A stretch of 64,000 bases of DNA from Aphrocallistes beatrix (taxonomy: Eukaryota > Porifera > Hexactinellida > Sceptrulophora > Aphrocallistidae). The stretch is taken from NCBI GenBank assembly GCA_963281255.1, contig OY725496.1:2232001-2296000 (forward strand), given 5' to 3'. The notes beneath the pieces were generated by a model, which saw nothing but the letters and a program-made list of their open reading frames with translations, made no database searches and was not told where the DNA came from. The position numbers were made by a program, and so were the translations under genes. This document shows positions 10,946 to 22,616 of this stretch, piece by piece (position 1 is the first letter of the stretch; the number at the start of each line of letters is the position of its first letter).

Positions 10946-12458
10946 CTAGTTGTCTGATTCAGTATAGCTTGTGATTGACAACTGCTTTGTGGGTTTTCTG
11001 AAAGTCACATCTGTAATATAGTCTTCAATTTCATAGAGAAAATTCAAGAACTTGGAGGAGTCGTCTTGACTTTCTAAGAAAACCCTTAATGTTTTCAGTG
11101 AGGCTGCGGCTGACTCACGTGTTGATTTAACTTCATGAATCACATCAATAATTTCATCGTCTTTATCATCAGTCAATGTATTATCACCTAGGATATCGTG
11201 TACAATTGAATCTTCGGTTACAACATCTGTAGTGGATAAATGGTAATCAGTTTCAAGATATTCAGCCAAGTCTGTGTTAGGATAGTGCTGCTGCGATAAT
11301 GAATCCCTAAAAATGATGCTGGTTGTATCCTCTTCAAAAACAAAAGGTTCGCCACTTTGAATAAATCTAACATGCTTGAAACAATTCTGAATCGTTTCTT
11401 CTGTGACCTTTTTCCAAGATTTATCTACAAAGTATATCGCCTGCAACAAGTTAAAATTCTTGGTTATTATCAATTGCAGCAATCCTACGTCTGACAATAT
11501 CCAGTTTATAATGATATTTGAAATTGCGGATAACACCCGATCCATAGGCTGTGTAAATGCAGTGGTGTTCGGAAGAAGAAACATTAATTTTGTATTCCTT
11601 AGATTCTCTATTTGTGGATGGCATGGACAGTTGTCAACAATAAGAACGATTTTCCTGCTAGAGGCATCCATTTTGGTCAATTTTGCGAACATAGCTGGTG
11701 AATAGGTCTGAATTCATCCAGACCTTAGAATTAGATTGGTAATCGATCGGAATGTGGGAGTTAGCAAAACATCTTGGTTTTTGGGATTTTCCGATAACCA
11801 TCAGCGGTAGCTTTTCGCCGAGGGCACTAGCCCCAACTAATATTGTAATCCTGTCCTTAGCGTGCTTGTCACCCTTACAATCCATTCCTTTAAATTGAAG
11901 GGTACGTTCAGGCAGTAATTTCCAAAAGAGACCCGTTTCATCAATATTGAAAATGTTTCCCATCTGAAATTTCTGTGTTATTCCTGGGGGATAGTTTCCT
12001 TCCACATAGAAACTTGGTCTAAAGGCGGAGGCTGATTCACCATGAATTCTTTTCGCGATGATAGAATGCCGTGCTTTGAAACGGTTTATCCAATTTATGT
12101 CAATTTTATTCTGGAATTCCTCGCTAAACCCTAGCATTTTGGCGAACTGAATAGCTTTTTCAAGTAGAATAGTTCCCACTAAGCTAGGTTGTGCAGCATT
12201 TACCTGGAACCATTCCAGCAACGCTGTATCAACTAACTCCAAATCTATCGTTCTCTTTCTCTTAGTAGAAATACTAACTCGGCCAAATGCATACTGTTCA
12301 GTGACGTTATCCTTGTTCTTCTTCAATCGACATATCGTAGACTCGTTTACATCATACTTTGAAGCCAACTCTCTCTGCTTCCATCCTTTATCTATGAGTT
12401 TTAGAATTTCATATTTCGTTTTCAAGTCAATGTCATTCCTTGACATTTTAGTTGCCAT
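10946..12458 (-). pseudogene. Tigger/pogo transposase, one frameshift
   Basis: Two overlapping frames make one protein: 12458-11658 gives the first 266 codons and 11692-10946 the last 248, with one frameshift near 11690-11700. Residues about 12-55 form a CENP-B/psq helix-turn-helix (KYEILKLIDKGWKQRELASK), followed by a second DNA-binding domain about 80-140. The DDE core shows IDETG (first Asp), LIVDNCPCHP (second Asp) and LPNTTAFTQPMD (third Asp), with 30 residues between the second and third Asp, as expected for this family. The C-terminus ends near KQLSITSY, resembling the PCNA-binding motif reported for pogo-type transposases; that function is inferred. Apart from the single frameshift the frame is well preserved, so the element is young or the shift is recent. 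Confidence 0.9.
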
Positions 12459-12546
12459 AGCGGTATCGCGAAAGCCAATCGATGAAATAGACTCTAAGTA
12501 AGTTAGTAATAAATATAAAATATCATTACATACCCATGGGAGTACT

Positions 12547-12672
12547 CCGGCGTAGGCACCGGTAGGGTTGGTGGGGCTGTTGCCCCACCAATAATTTTAC
12601 TTTCTCTATAGACACTAATACAAACATGTAAGGATGGTCCTACCAATCCGCACCCCAAGTCTACGCCCCTGA
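12547..12672. repeat. GC-rich hairpin segment, possible MITE
   Basis: A GC-rich island upstream of the Tigger transposase contains the hairpin GGTGGGGC, loop TGTT, then its complement (12570-12589). GGCGTAGGC at the left and GTCTACGCCCCTG at the right resemble hAT MITE ends, but no target duplication was found, so the identity is uncertain. Confidence 0.4.
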
Positions 12673-14044
12673 ATTATACCAAAATGCCAATTGAATCCTC
12701 TTATAGACTAACATAAGATAACCTTTTGAAAGCCTATATATAGAAAACTTTTAAATTTATACATACATATAATACTTACGAAACTTTCTACTCTATTCAA
12801 AAGCAACCACAATTTCCTCCAAATTGAAGAATGTAAATTAATTAATACATAATACAGAATCATCTCTATTAGCAAGTTCTTGCTAATAAACGAACTAAAG
12901 TTTGCTTATTAAGTTATTAGCAAGTCGTGTTTTGCACGAGAAAAACTTGCTAATAGGCGAACTTGCTAATAAGCGAATCTTGCTAATAAGCGAACTTGTT
13001 TATACATAAATCCCTATACCTTTGCTCTGTGCACTGAAAAAACTTGCTAATAAGCGAATCTTGAAAATAAGACAATTGCTAATAAGCGAACTCTACTGTA
13101 TCAAATTGCTGGAAATTCAATGCAGGACACGAATTCAGAATTCAAATGATGATCTGACATGGTTCAAAGAAGTTATAGATCTGGGATTCCGGTGGATACT
13201 ATCAAAGTGGTTATTTTGGGGGGCCCAGTAATCAATGACCAGTTTTACACACTTTTGATGGTGAAAATTTTTGATATACCATATTTTGAAGTCAAGTACT
13301 GCTATAGGTTGTTGAGTAAGGATATTTGCATGTTATTTAATATTCCAAAGCAGTTAAATCTAATGAAAATTGAGTGATATGTATAAATATATTCTGAGAC
13401 TTTTTTTTCGGCAATTATAAAGGTGATAACTTTTTGTAAATTCAACATAGGGATGAAAACTCAACGGCTTTTGATAGATCTCGTAGAGGAGAACATAATG
13501 TACAGACAGATTTTTGATATTACAAATAAAAAGAGAATTATGAAAAAAATAGTGTTAAAATTACTAGAATAAAATTCCTCGGGTGTTTTGTTGTGAATTT
13601 TTAACAATTTTCAAAATTTCAAAAATCTGTCTAATCATTAGATAGATCATCGATTTATGAAAGAATTTGAACAGTTTCTAAAGGGTTGTAAGCATATTGT
13701 GCCCGATTTCTTCCTTCTAAATTGACCTTTTTTTTGGAAAAAATTAGTCATTTTGCAAGGAAGAAATCGGACAAAATATACTTACAACCCTTATTTAAAA
13801 GATTTTCAAATTTCTTCATAAATGTGTGACCTATCAAATGAATATACAATCTAAAAATTTTTTTAAATTGGTAAAATTCACACTAAACACCCGAGGAATT
13901 ATTTTAGCAATTTTGAAACTATTTTTTCAGAATTCTCTTCTTATTCATATTATCAAATGTCTGTCTGTTCATTTTGTTCTGCACTTCGAGATCTATTAAT
14001 GGTAAATAGTAGATACCTCATAATCCATCTCGGTATTACCACAA

Positions 14045-14613
14045 CAAGCGCGCTTCGCTTGCTTGCGCTGCGCGGCTGGCGGACACTTTGTGTCCGCTGG
14101 AGGCTCCCTTCGGTCGCCTGGAAGTGACATTGGTTAATTATAATGGAGATATCATATCTAAATATGTCCATCTTAGTTTTGAAATCGATATCACTCGAAA
14201 AAACACTTGTCAATTGAAAATTTGTTAAACACTTTTGTCAAGTGAAAATTTGTCAATTTTAAAAATTTTGATGAGTAATGATGACGTCATAGCAACGTGA
14301 GTCATCATTGAGTCATCATTTTTTGATGATAGTTGCATCATATAGTTGCATCATACTATAATGGCTGAGTTATGCCCGAATAACTGTGTTACTTAACTTT
14401 TAAAAATGTTACAATGACGTCATAATTCCATGATGAGTCGACATTTTCGTCTGAGCTCAGAACTTACTGGAGCCATAGCCAAAATACTCCCACATGCCAA
14501 AAATTAGCTTTCTATGACCGGCAGTTTCTTCAATCAATTCGTTACAGATATATAGATAGATATATAATTATATATACACACACATACACATTAATCGAGT
14601 TTTAATAGTTGGA
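14045..14613 (-). mobile_element. Helitron-like non-autonomous element H1
   Basis: Read on the minus strand it starts TCCAACTATTAAAACTCG, a slightly decayed 5' end, and ends AGCGAAGCGCGCTTG. The flanks are A before the 5' end and T after the 3' end, without target duplication. The 3' part has serial hairpins including GGACACAAAGTGTCC. Two TGACGTCA sites lie inside. No Rep/helicase coding capacity. Confidence 0.82.
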
Positions 14614-15240
14614 TATAGTGTGATCAATGTTAGGAAACTGCTGTTTCTGTAGCTCATAAGGTTGGCCTTTCCAATGGAAATATTGTTTTTTATCAAAAAT
14701 TGCCTAAAGTCCTTTTTTATCATTTTTAAATCCCTAAAGAGGTTCAGAACATTAATCTCGATTTTCAGAATTTCATTGCCAATATTTCGCCACTGAGAGC
14801 CACTTGTACAACCTGGTGTCGCTCAAAATACGACACATTTTAGAAGCGAAATGTCTCATATCTATAACTTTTAATCATGCCAGATCATTATTTACTGCTA
14901 AATTCGTGAGCAGCACTAAATTTCCAGCAAATTTTATATATCTATTGGACACATTTGGAGAAATTTTTGCTGGGGGTTCCTACCAACGGCCAGGAATGTT
15001 TAAAAAAATCCTGTCCGTTGCTTAGCACGGACAACCAAAAGATTCTCCAAATATGGTCAATAAAAACAGTTGAACCCCGCTTAACGGCCACCCCGGAATA
15101 GCGGCCACCCCGATATAACGGCCACTTTTCGAAGTCCCGGACAACTTACAATAGACATTAACATTAATTTGCTTCAGAATTCCGGCCACCCCGCTATTCC
15201 GAATTCCAGCAATCCTTTTTGGAACGAAACCCTATTTTAA

Positions 15241-17180
15241 GGATACCGCCCTCGAAAAATCTTGCCTGGCGTAAAAAAAAACTGAAAAATGTTTTATTGC
15301 TAATTTCATTGTATTACTGATCGGTCTACCATCTGATAGCACTATTTGGACGGCATTTTTTTGTATTTTTTGCGAAATAACCCCCTAAAGTTTAGCGCTA
15401 ATAAAAATTGAAAAATTATTAGAGGATTTTGACTCATTTACCAATTAGTAATTAACTTATTTGATATTTTTTAAATGATATAAACCTTAACATTGTATTA
15501 GCACCTTTGGAGATTATAAAACACAAAGATTTAAAAGAATGGGCAAATAAAATCCAAACAAAATAGCTCTATAAGGGAGTTCATTTATATAATCCTCGGG
15601 AAATCGCAAGTTTGATCTCAGATATTTAGCGATCACTGGGTCAGAAATAAAATTCTGATCGTTTCAAAAAAAAATTTGTTCGGATCCGACCATTTGTTCT
15701 TGAGATATCGCATATTATTGGTAAAGTTCGGCCATAATATCCCTCTAAGGTCCCAAAAGAGGCTGATGTCATATCTTAAAAACTATTGTAGATATATAAT
15801 ATATTATATCCTTAAATAAAAGGATATATGCGAAAATATATAGGTTCCTCGAACATTCCTTTGTCAAAAAATAAATAATTCTCGACTTATCATTGATTTA
15901 ATTGTAATACAAATTCTATGGAGAACTTTGAATCTATTAGAAAATGGCGAATCTAATCATTAAATATGTGTCCAAATTTAGCTATTATGCTAAATAGTGA
16001 ATACAATTGCCGTTAATAATATGTACAGAAAAATTGGAGAACTTTTGATAATTATTTTAAAAGTTCTGGCCTTGGACCTCGCAGAATCGGTCAAAAACCC
16101 CATTTAGGGTCCAAAAAGAGATATCTCTCTATCTTTGTAAATACAAGTCCAAATTCTTAGTTCTCACTTCCTAATATACTTTTTATGAGTGTACATATAT
16201 GATTCTTTGATAATAATTGCACTACACCCGATGGAATGTTAAGTTTTAGATTTTTGTCATATGATGACGTAGCATTTTTCGAAAATCCTAACTTCGAAAC
16301 TAAAAGTCGTAGACTTTCGCTCTAACTTCCTAATATACTTTTTGGAAGCTCTTTATTCATTCTAAACTGATAGATTATACTTCGCAGTGCCAGGAATATG
16401 AAATAATATCCACAATTATCTCAAAATATTCGGAGTTAGGGGCCTCAAGGAAATTTGTGTATTTTCAGGGTACTTTTGCTATTTTTGGTAAATATTTGGC
16501 TTTAATATACCTAAATCAGCAGTATGGATGCGAATAAATGTCTGTGGATGCTTATGTGCATTATTAATAACTCATTTTACATTCTTCTTAACACCTAAAC
16601 TTAAAATCTCTATATCTCGGGACTTTAAAATTTCAAAATTGACCGTCTTTACAGAATTATTTCTCAAATTTGGTTTGAGATAGAAGTTTGAAAATTTCAA
16701 GAGTTGTTTCATATCATTAGGCGATGAACGTAGGACCACCATTTTTTGGATATATTCTAACTCGGTGATTTTATTCATGATTTCCCAAAAAAAACAGACA
16801 TTTTTCGCCGTTTTTTGGCCCTTTTTTTTCGGACACCGATAAAATTTACAATATTTGTCATTTTAACTTTCTTCTGGTCCTATGAAGTTGCAAATATGGT
16901 AGACTATCTATGATTCGATTTTGGAAGCGTTTGAATCCTTGGTATGTCCTAAACAATTCATTGAGTGCCTAAATTTCTACCATTAAGATGTGCTAGCGGA
17001 AAATTTAAAAAACAGACTTTGAGACACTGTATCTCAAAATCTAGAAATGAGAATCAAAAACGGTTTGGAATGTGCCAGTATTTCTTGATGGAGATACCTC
17101 CCCACGCTTAACATCTCTTATAGCTCTACTTTCATCGTATGCTGTAATGCAAATCATATGTTTTTTCGAGGGCGGTATCC
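15241..17180 (+). mobile_element. TTAA-site transposon, family Y, inside the pogo-like element
   Basis: TTAA (15237-15240) precedes GGATACCGCCCTCGAAAA, and TTTTTTCGAGGGCGGTATCC is followed by TTAA (17181-17184). Length is 1,940 bp, close to the copy at 6077-7970 and aligned with it along the whole length. No transposase frame. Confidence 0.88.
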
Positions 17181-17350
17181 TTAACCTCAGAATTACGACC
17201 AATCTTAACAATAGGGAATCATTATTGCAGGTTTGAAAACGGAAACAATTTCTTGACAATTCAATAACAACACACTCAATTGTATAACGTATACATATAA
17301 ATGCAGATCATATTAATCAGTAAGAAATTCATACATTTATTAATCTCAAG

Positions 17351-17485
17351 GCATTCTTGAAAGACAAGTCAATGACAGACGACCTAACCATGATATCTTC
17401 TATTGAAGATAGAGTTATCGAAAAGGCCATTTCCGCACGTTTTTCAGATTGCAAACAATCAACACTAGATGCATTTTTGAACTAA
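17351..17485 (+). pseudogene. C-terminal tail of a pogo-type transposase
   Basis: A 44-codon frame with no start ends ...KQSTLDAFLN then TAA. QSTLDAFL resembles the QxxLxxFF PCNA-interaction box found at the C-terminus of pogo-family transposases, and the preceding acidic-basic stretch fits. Its position just inside the right end of a pogo-like element supports the call. The rest of the transposase is gone. The PCNA link is known for the family and inferred here. Confidence 0.55.
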
Positions 17486-18164
17486 AATTTATGTATTAGC
17501 TTGTTATAATTAGCATAGTATGGTTAATATTAATGGAATATGGTTTCTTACAAAAAGTTTCAGAATTACGACCACCCCGAAATTACGGCCATTTTTCTCG
17601 GTCCCAAGGGTGGCCGTAATTCCGGGGTTCCACTGTATATCAAATTGCTTGTAATTCAATGCTGGACACGAATTCAGAATTCAAATGATAATCTGGCATG
17701 TTTGAAAGAAGTTATTGATCTGGGATTCCGGCGGATACTATTGGATGTGATTATTTTTGGGTGGCCAGTCATCAATGAACAGTTTTTCACACTTCTGATA
17801 GTGAAAATTTTTGATATAAAGCACTGCTATAAGTTGTCGAATAAAGATATTTGTATGTCATTTAATATTACAAAGCAGGTAAAACTAATGGAAATTGAGG
17901 GACATATATAAATATTTCCTAAATCCTATTTTCAGAGACATTTTTTTCAGCAATTATAAATGTGAACTTTTTGTAAATTCAACATAGAGGCGAAAACTTT
18001 GTTGATAGATCTCGAAGAATAGAATAAAAAGAACAAACAGATTTTTGATATCACGAATAAAAAGAAAATTATGAAAAATAGTGTCAAAGTAACTAAAAAA
18101 ATTCCTCTGGTGTTTTGGTGTGAAATTTTAACAATTTTCAAAATTTCAAAAATCTGTCTGTTAA

Positions 18165-18281
18165 CCCTACTTTGCCGAGGAATGTTGAATTGAAATTGAA
18201 AGTTAATTCATTTTCAATTGAAATTGAAAATGAAAGTGGGGTCATTTCTATTTATACCTTTGACCCCACGTCAAATTAGGG
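18165..18281. mobile_element. 117-bp TTAA-site MITE
   Basis: CCCTACTTTG at the left and CAAATTAGGG at the right are inverted repeats flanked by TTAA (18161-18164 and 18282-18285). CCCT ends with TTAA duplication fit piggyBac-type elements. A sister of identical length lies at 61406-61522. The interior contains repeated TTGAAATTGAAA-like words. Confidence 0.82.
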
Positions 18282-18520
18282 TTAATTTGATAGATCATCC
18301 ATTGATGAAATAATTTGAAAAGTTTCTGAAGGATTGTAAGCATATTGTGTCCGATTCTTTCCTTGTAAATTGACCAATTTTAAAAAAAGAATGTATCTGT
18401 TGATTTATTTCAATTATTAATGCAGTTTTGCAGATAACTCTGCGATTCAAATCTGAACTGAAAAAAATAATTAAATCAGTTGAAAAAGTCAAAACTTAGC
18501 TATTATAGGAAAGGCCAACC

Positions 18521-19019
18521 TTAAGCGCTAAAGCTAAACTCTAACACATGTAAGTTATATTTCAACGCACTGTTAAATGTGAAAATTTTGTCCGTACTGC
18601 GTGATGATTTATAAGTTTTGAACGGATCGTCCGATTTGAAAAATCTTTTCTTCTACGTATGTAGTATATTGCGAGTCTTATTTTACATTTTCACAGCATA
18701 TAATATCTATCTTTAGTTGATTTCACCGATTATAAGTCATTCCAAAGAGAATTTGAATAAAGATCGGAATTTTGGACTTCGGAGGGCTAAAAATTGTCTT
18801 CCGAAACTGGGCTTTGGATATGTTTTTAAGGATACTATTGATTAACTTCACTGATATTTTGAATTTTTGGGTTTTCGTCGATTATTCCTGGACTAATAGT
18901 GATGAGTCATCTTTTTTTGTGATTTCATATATGAGATATATTGATATACACATTCTATTAAATTTCAGCCTTCTATCACCTAAAATGGCTGAGTTATAGT
19001 CGAAAAACTGAAATTTCAA
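18521..19019. other. Unassigned AT-rich DNA
   Basis: A short plus-strand frame at 18772-18999 has no recognisable motif. The text 'ctatcacctaaaatggctga' near 18970 matches the body of the Helitron-like family, so part of this stretch is probably an old Helitron fragment without ends. Confidence 0.4.
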
Positions 19020-19705
19020 ATTACTAATGATAGTGAAAATAGGATATCTTCGATTTCTCCATTGTATTCCTTAGGGAATCAGCTGCCAATTTATATTTTG
19101 GTTTATTTCAAGAGGACAGTTATTGTTGTTCTTACATTAGATTTTTGCACATTGTTTACAGCAGTGTCGAAAAGTAGGAATCTTCCCTTTGAAAATGGCT
19201 CAAAACTATTATTTGGAAAATAAAAATTGTGAAAATCTTAGAATTAGATCATTAAAAGGTTAAATGATTAAGAACCAATGTTTAAAAGTAAACGGGAGGT
19301 GTTCAATGTGTTGTTCCTGTTGATAAAATATCATGCCACTTTTAGTGGACTTATGGCAAATTTTCGCCACTTAAAAAGTGGGACAAAAGTAAAAGTAGTA
19401 GACCACTTCAAAACACAATATTCCTTAGCCTAAAACTAGAATACTTTAGAGCAGTAAATCTATATGTTAGTCGATGCGTAGATCGATGGAGGGATCAGTT
19501 TAAATTTACTCAGAACTGAAATATATCAAAGGGAACCCGAAAAATCACGCTCAAAGGGACTAACTTAAAACGATGTACAAAAATCTAATGTAGGAACTGC
19601 AATAATTGTCCTTTTAAAACAAACCAATATACAATTTGGAAGATGATCCCCTAAGGAATACAATGATCAAATCGAAAATATCCTATTTTCACTATCATTT
19701 GAGAT
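19020..19705. repeat. Long inverted-repeat element
   Basis: About 140 bp at 19020-19160, containing TGTATTCCTTAGGG and ACATTAGATTTTTG, recurs as reverse complement at 19560-19705. The spacer is about 400 bp without coding potential. The arrangement looks like a foldback element or MITE; terminal target duplications were not established. Confidence 0.6.
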
Positions 19706-19809
19706 ACATATTTTGGGATTTGAACTTTTTGAACGCCCAACGTATAAAAAAGGTAAGATTCGAACTTTCGAATTTTTTTAAACATATGTAGAGTGTGTCG
19801 AAAACGAAA

Positions 19810-20870
19810 AAGTTTTAATCTTTAGATGATTACCCTTTAAATAGTTTGCTTTGATCACCAAATGTTCACCATAAAAAATTCAAGCAATTTGGAGATGATT
19901 TACTGGTCGCACAAGGTAGGCTTCTCCAAGTGCAGTTTTATAATGGAATTTTTCGGTTTAGGGATAAAATTGCAAAAAGAGTACTTCTGATGTAAGCAAT
20001 GGATCTAACAACCTTGTATTGAGATATTTGTGTATGGTTTTATATCAGCCAATAATACATTTTGATGGGGGCTAAAATCTGCCGGTTCCGAGATATTGGT
20101 GAAAACAGTTGGGACCAGTAATAATTTCAAGTATGAAGGCTGGTCCTTACTGTTTCTACCAATATCTCGGTACCAGTAGATTTTAGGTTATTAAAATGTA
20201 TTAGCTGATACAAAACCACCCTCAAATATCACAAAAATCAAGTTACTAGTTAATTTAAATGTCAGAAGTGCTTTTTTACAACTTTTGGCCTCAACTCGGA
20301 CATATCCCTTTATAAATTAGTACGAGGGGGAGGCTATCTTGCGCGTCCACTAAACCATCCCCAAATTGCACGAAAATTTTATGGTGAATACTTGGTGATC
20401 AAAGTAAACTATTTGAAGAGTGTGCATCTAAAGATTTAAACTTTCGAAAAAAATCAAGCAAATTGGAGATGATTTAGTAGTCGCGCAAGGTAGGCTTTTA
20501 CAAGTGCAGATTTATGATGGTATTTTTCCCGTTTATGATAAAATTGCAAAAATAGTACTCCTGATATAAGCAAAGGATCTAGCAACTTTGTATTGAGATT
20601 TTTGGAGGTGGTTTTAAATCGCTAATAATACATTTTAATGTCCTAAATCTACTGGTTTGGAGATATCAGTGAAATCTGTTGGTGCCAGCAGTCATACTTG
20701 TAATTATTAGTGGCCCCAACTGATTCCACCAATAACTCCAAACTGGTAGATTTAAGCCCATCATAGTGTATTATTAGCTGATATAAATCACCTCGAAATA
20801 TCTTAATACATAGTTGCTAGATCCTTCGCTTATACGTATCAGTACTCTTTTTGCAATTTAAGTCTAAAAT
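19810..20870. repeat. Compound direct and inverted repeat block
   Basis: The segment starting 'ttggagatgatttactggtc' near 19890 is repeated in direct orientation near 20464 and as reverse complement near 20310-20400. Each half also contains an internal palindrome around CTGTTTCTACCAATATCTCG (near 20150) and its complement. This is consistent with two foldback units in tandem. No coding content. Confidence 0.6.
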
Positions 20871-22057
20871 TATAAATTGATCCATAACTGTATAACTGTT
20901 ATATTTAGAGAGATACTATAGTGTATTATTAGTAAATAGGAAGTCGCCTATTGCCTACCGGATGTTAACATTTATTGGCGTTTAGCATTAGCAATTTTCG
21001 AGATATAGCCCAAAATAGTCAAATTACATTTCCTTAGTAACGCAGGAATGTGTCAACATTCCGATGAAAATTTCCACATATTTCTAAACAACTGGTTCCA
21101 AAGTCAGATTTATTTGATAATTAGACATGAATGATGGATTATTACGGTATAAAACAGGTGAGGAAAATGCCTAAATTTCCTCAAAAAAGGGTCGTAGCGC
21201 AATATGATGATGACAATGCACATTTTGATTACGGATTCGGGGACTCTGATAGGTGGTTTATATATGCTGGTAATACATTTTTAAGGTCTATCTATCGTTT
21301 CTATAGGAAAAAACTTTGGTTCATGTTGTGAAATTCCCTGACTACACTAGTCCATCCCTGGTCCAAGTTTTCTTGAGCGCGGCATTGTAAATTTTAGAGA
21401 GATCCGAAAAAGGGACCAAAACATCCCAAAAACGTCCGTTCTTTTTGGTAGATCAGCTATAAATCACTAAGTAATAGGACATCGAAAATCGAGTGGTCCT
21501 GTTTCATTGTAACATGATACTCACAATGGATATTCAGCATATATTGTGACTTAACACGCTACTAGTCCATAGTTGTTCTTAACTATGCTATGCCATCTTA
21601 ACTTGACACGCATTATTATATTATTATATACTCTAGTCTACCATCGTAACTTGACACGCATTATTAATAATACACGCGAGTCTACCATCGTACTTGACAC
21701 GCATTATTAATATGCCCTAGTCTGTAAAACTTGATATAATTCGTTAATCCAATCAGTCAAAACCCACACCAATTCGGCTGAACCCCCCTTATCTTCACAA
21801 TCAGAACCACCTATAATTAGATACAAGGTCTTAAAAATGACAAAAATACTTCATATGATACGTAGATATTTCTATAAAACGGTTAAGAACAGGGGGATCT
21901 AGAAATTTCAGGTATTCACAGCTTTCTAGGGAGTATAGTGGTATTCTAGATTTTTTCTCTGATTGATTCCACTGATTTTAGGATACTGAACTCATCGCCG
22001 TGATAGTTATGTTAGAAATTTAGCTATTATAATACTCATTATTAAACTTTAACAGTC
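20871..22057. other. Unassigned DNA with a small tandem array
   Basis: Apart from the tandem repeat at 21585-21725 nothing was recognised. A 66-codon plus frame at 21131-21331 has no motif. A Y-like word near 21470-21500, 'gacatcgaaaatcgagtggt', suggests an old Y fragment. Confidence 0.4.
21585..21725 (+). repeat. Tandem repeat, about 48-bp unit, three copies
   Basis: A unit with AGTCTACCATCGTA, then CTTGACACGCATTATTA, then an AT-rich tail occurs about three times with small length differences. Copy number is too low for a satellite and the units are directly contiguous, so it is not a CRISPR array. Confidence 0.7.
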
Positions 22058-22616
22058 CAGGGTTGCCATCTCCTCAGTCATAAAAAAAAGGACACTCAGG
22101 GATAGATCGAAGATTTAGAAAAACGATGTAAAGAGAGAGCGTAGCGAACGACAATAATGGCTGTCTGGATGCTAGCACCCCAAGGAATTGTTTTGAATGT
22201 TTTTAGTGTGCTTCTATATCATGATATTGGATCTCTGATCCAATATAATGTTATAGTAGCACAGTTCTAAAATGAGTGCTGGTGTCAGGCCGTATGTGGT
22301 GTACAGACCTGAGTTTAAGAGATATCGGTTTGAATTTTTTTGTGAAGCTGCGGACATATATGTAAATTCTCACCTAGGGTTTCGATTTCCAAAATATGCT
22401 AAATCATCATGATAGCCATTCTAGTATATAATCTACAAGTAAAACGTAAAAGGACAAGAATGAGTTTATAAGAACAAAAGGGACAAAAGGCGGAAAAAAA
22501 AGGACAATAAGGACAAAAAGCGAAAAAAAAGGACAAAAAGGACAGCATATTTTAAAAAGGACAGGTAGCAAAAAAGAAGGACTGTCCTTTCTAAAAAAGG
22601 ACGTATGGTAACCCTG
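22058..22616. mobile_element. hAT-type MITE with AGGACAAAA repeats
   Basis: Ends CAGGGTTGCCAT and GGTAACCCTG are inverted repeats typical of hAT elements. TTTAACAG on the left and TTTAACAC on the right are a likely 8-bp duplication, offset by two bases on the left. The right half has many tandem AGGACAAAA-like words (22450-22600). Open frames across it are purely repeat-encoded. Confidence 0.72.

Larger units (their letters stand above)
10551..13098 (-). mobile_element. Tigger/pogo DNA transposon
   Basis: The inverted ends CAGTAGAGTTCGCTTATTAG and CTAATAAGCGAACTCTACTG are flanked by TA (10549-10550, 13099-13100). The empty site is preserved at 36010-36030 in another X copy, which reads through without the insert, so the boundaries are certain. 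Both subterminal regions repeat the motif CTTGCTAATAAGCGAACT, with at least six variants at the right end, likely transposase-binding sites. It carries one transposase gene (10946-12458, minus) and hosts a small hAT MITE at 10671-10823. Confidence 0.93.
10142..13995 (+). mobile_element. TTAA-site transposon, family X, interrupted by Tigger, snap-back right end
   Basis: It starts AGTTGGCCTTTCCTATGGGC. The central palindrome is broken by the Tigger element 10551-13098, and the X body resumes at 13101. Near 13690-13800 the sequence folds back: the strand with 'tgtaagcatattgtg' recurs as reverse complement within 100 bp, and 13801-13995 is the reverse complement of about 13480-13640. The normal right terminus is therefore missing, probably through snap-back synthesis or an inverted second copy. 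No X-encoded protein was seen. Confidence 0.7.
15067..17635 (+). mobile_element. pogo-like transposon, largely gutted, hosting a Y copy
   Basis: Ends CAGTTGAACCCCGCTTAACG and CCGGGGTTCCACTG are inverted repeats of the CAGT-G-GAACC type. Subterminal GGCCACCCCG and AACGGCCAC motifs repeat several times at both ends. The right flank is TA; the left flank is an A-run, probably mutated. Y copy 15241-17180 occupies most of the interior. The only coding trace is a transposase C-terminus at 17351-17485. Confidence 0.82.
14660..18520 (+). mobile_element. TTAA-site transposon, family X, copy interrupted by a pogo-like element
   Basis: Left end GGTTGGCCTTTCC (14660) follows ATAA, a decayed TTAA; right end GGAAAGGCCAACC is followed by TTAA (18521-18524). 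Its central TATATA site is occupied by the pogo-like element 15067-17635, the same position used by Tigger in the neighbouring X copy. A 117-bp TTAA MITE sits at 18165-18281. Confidence 0.8.

Noticed and set aside
21585..21725. CRISPR-like direct repeats
   Set aside because: Only about three imperfect contiguous units without unique spacers or cas genes, in eukaryotic DNA.
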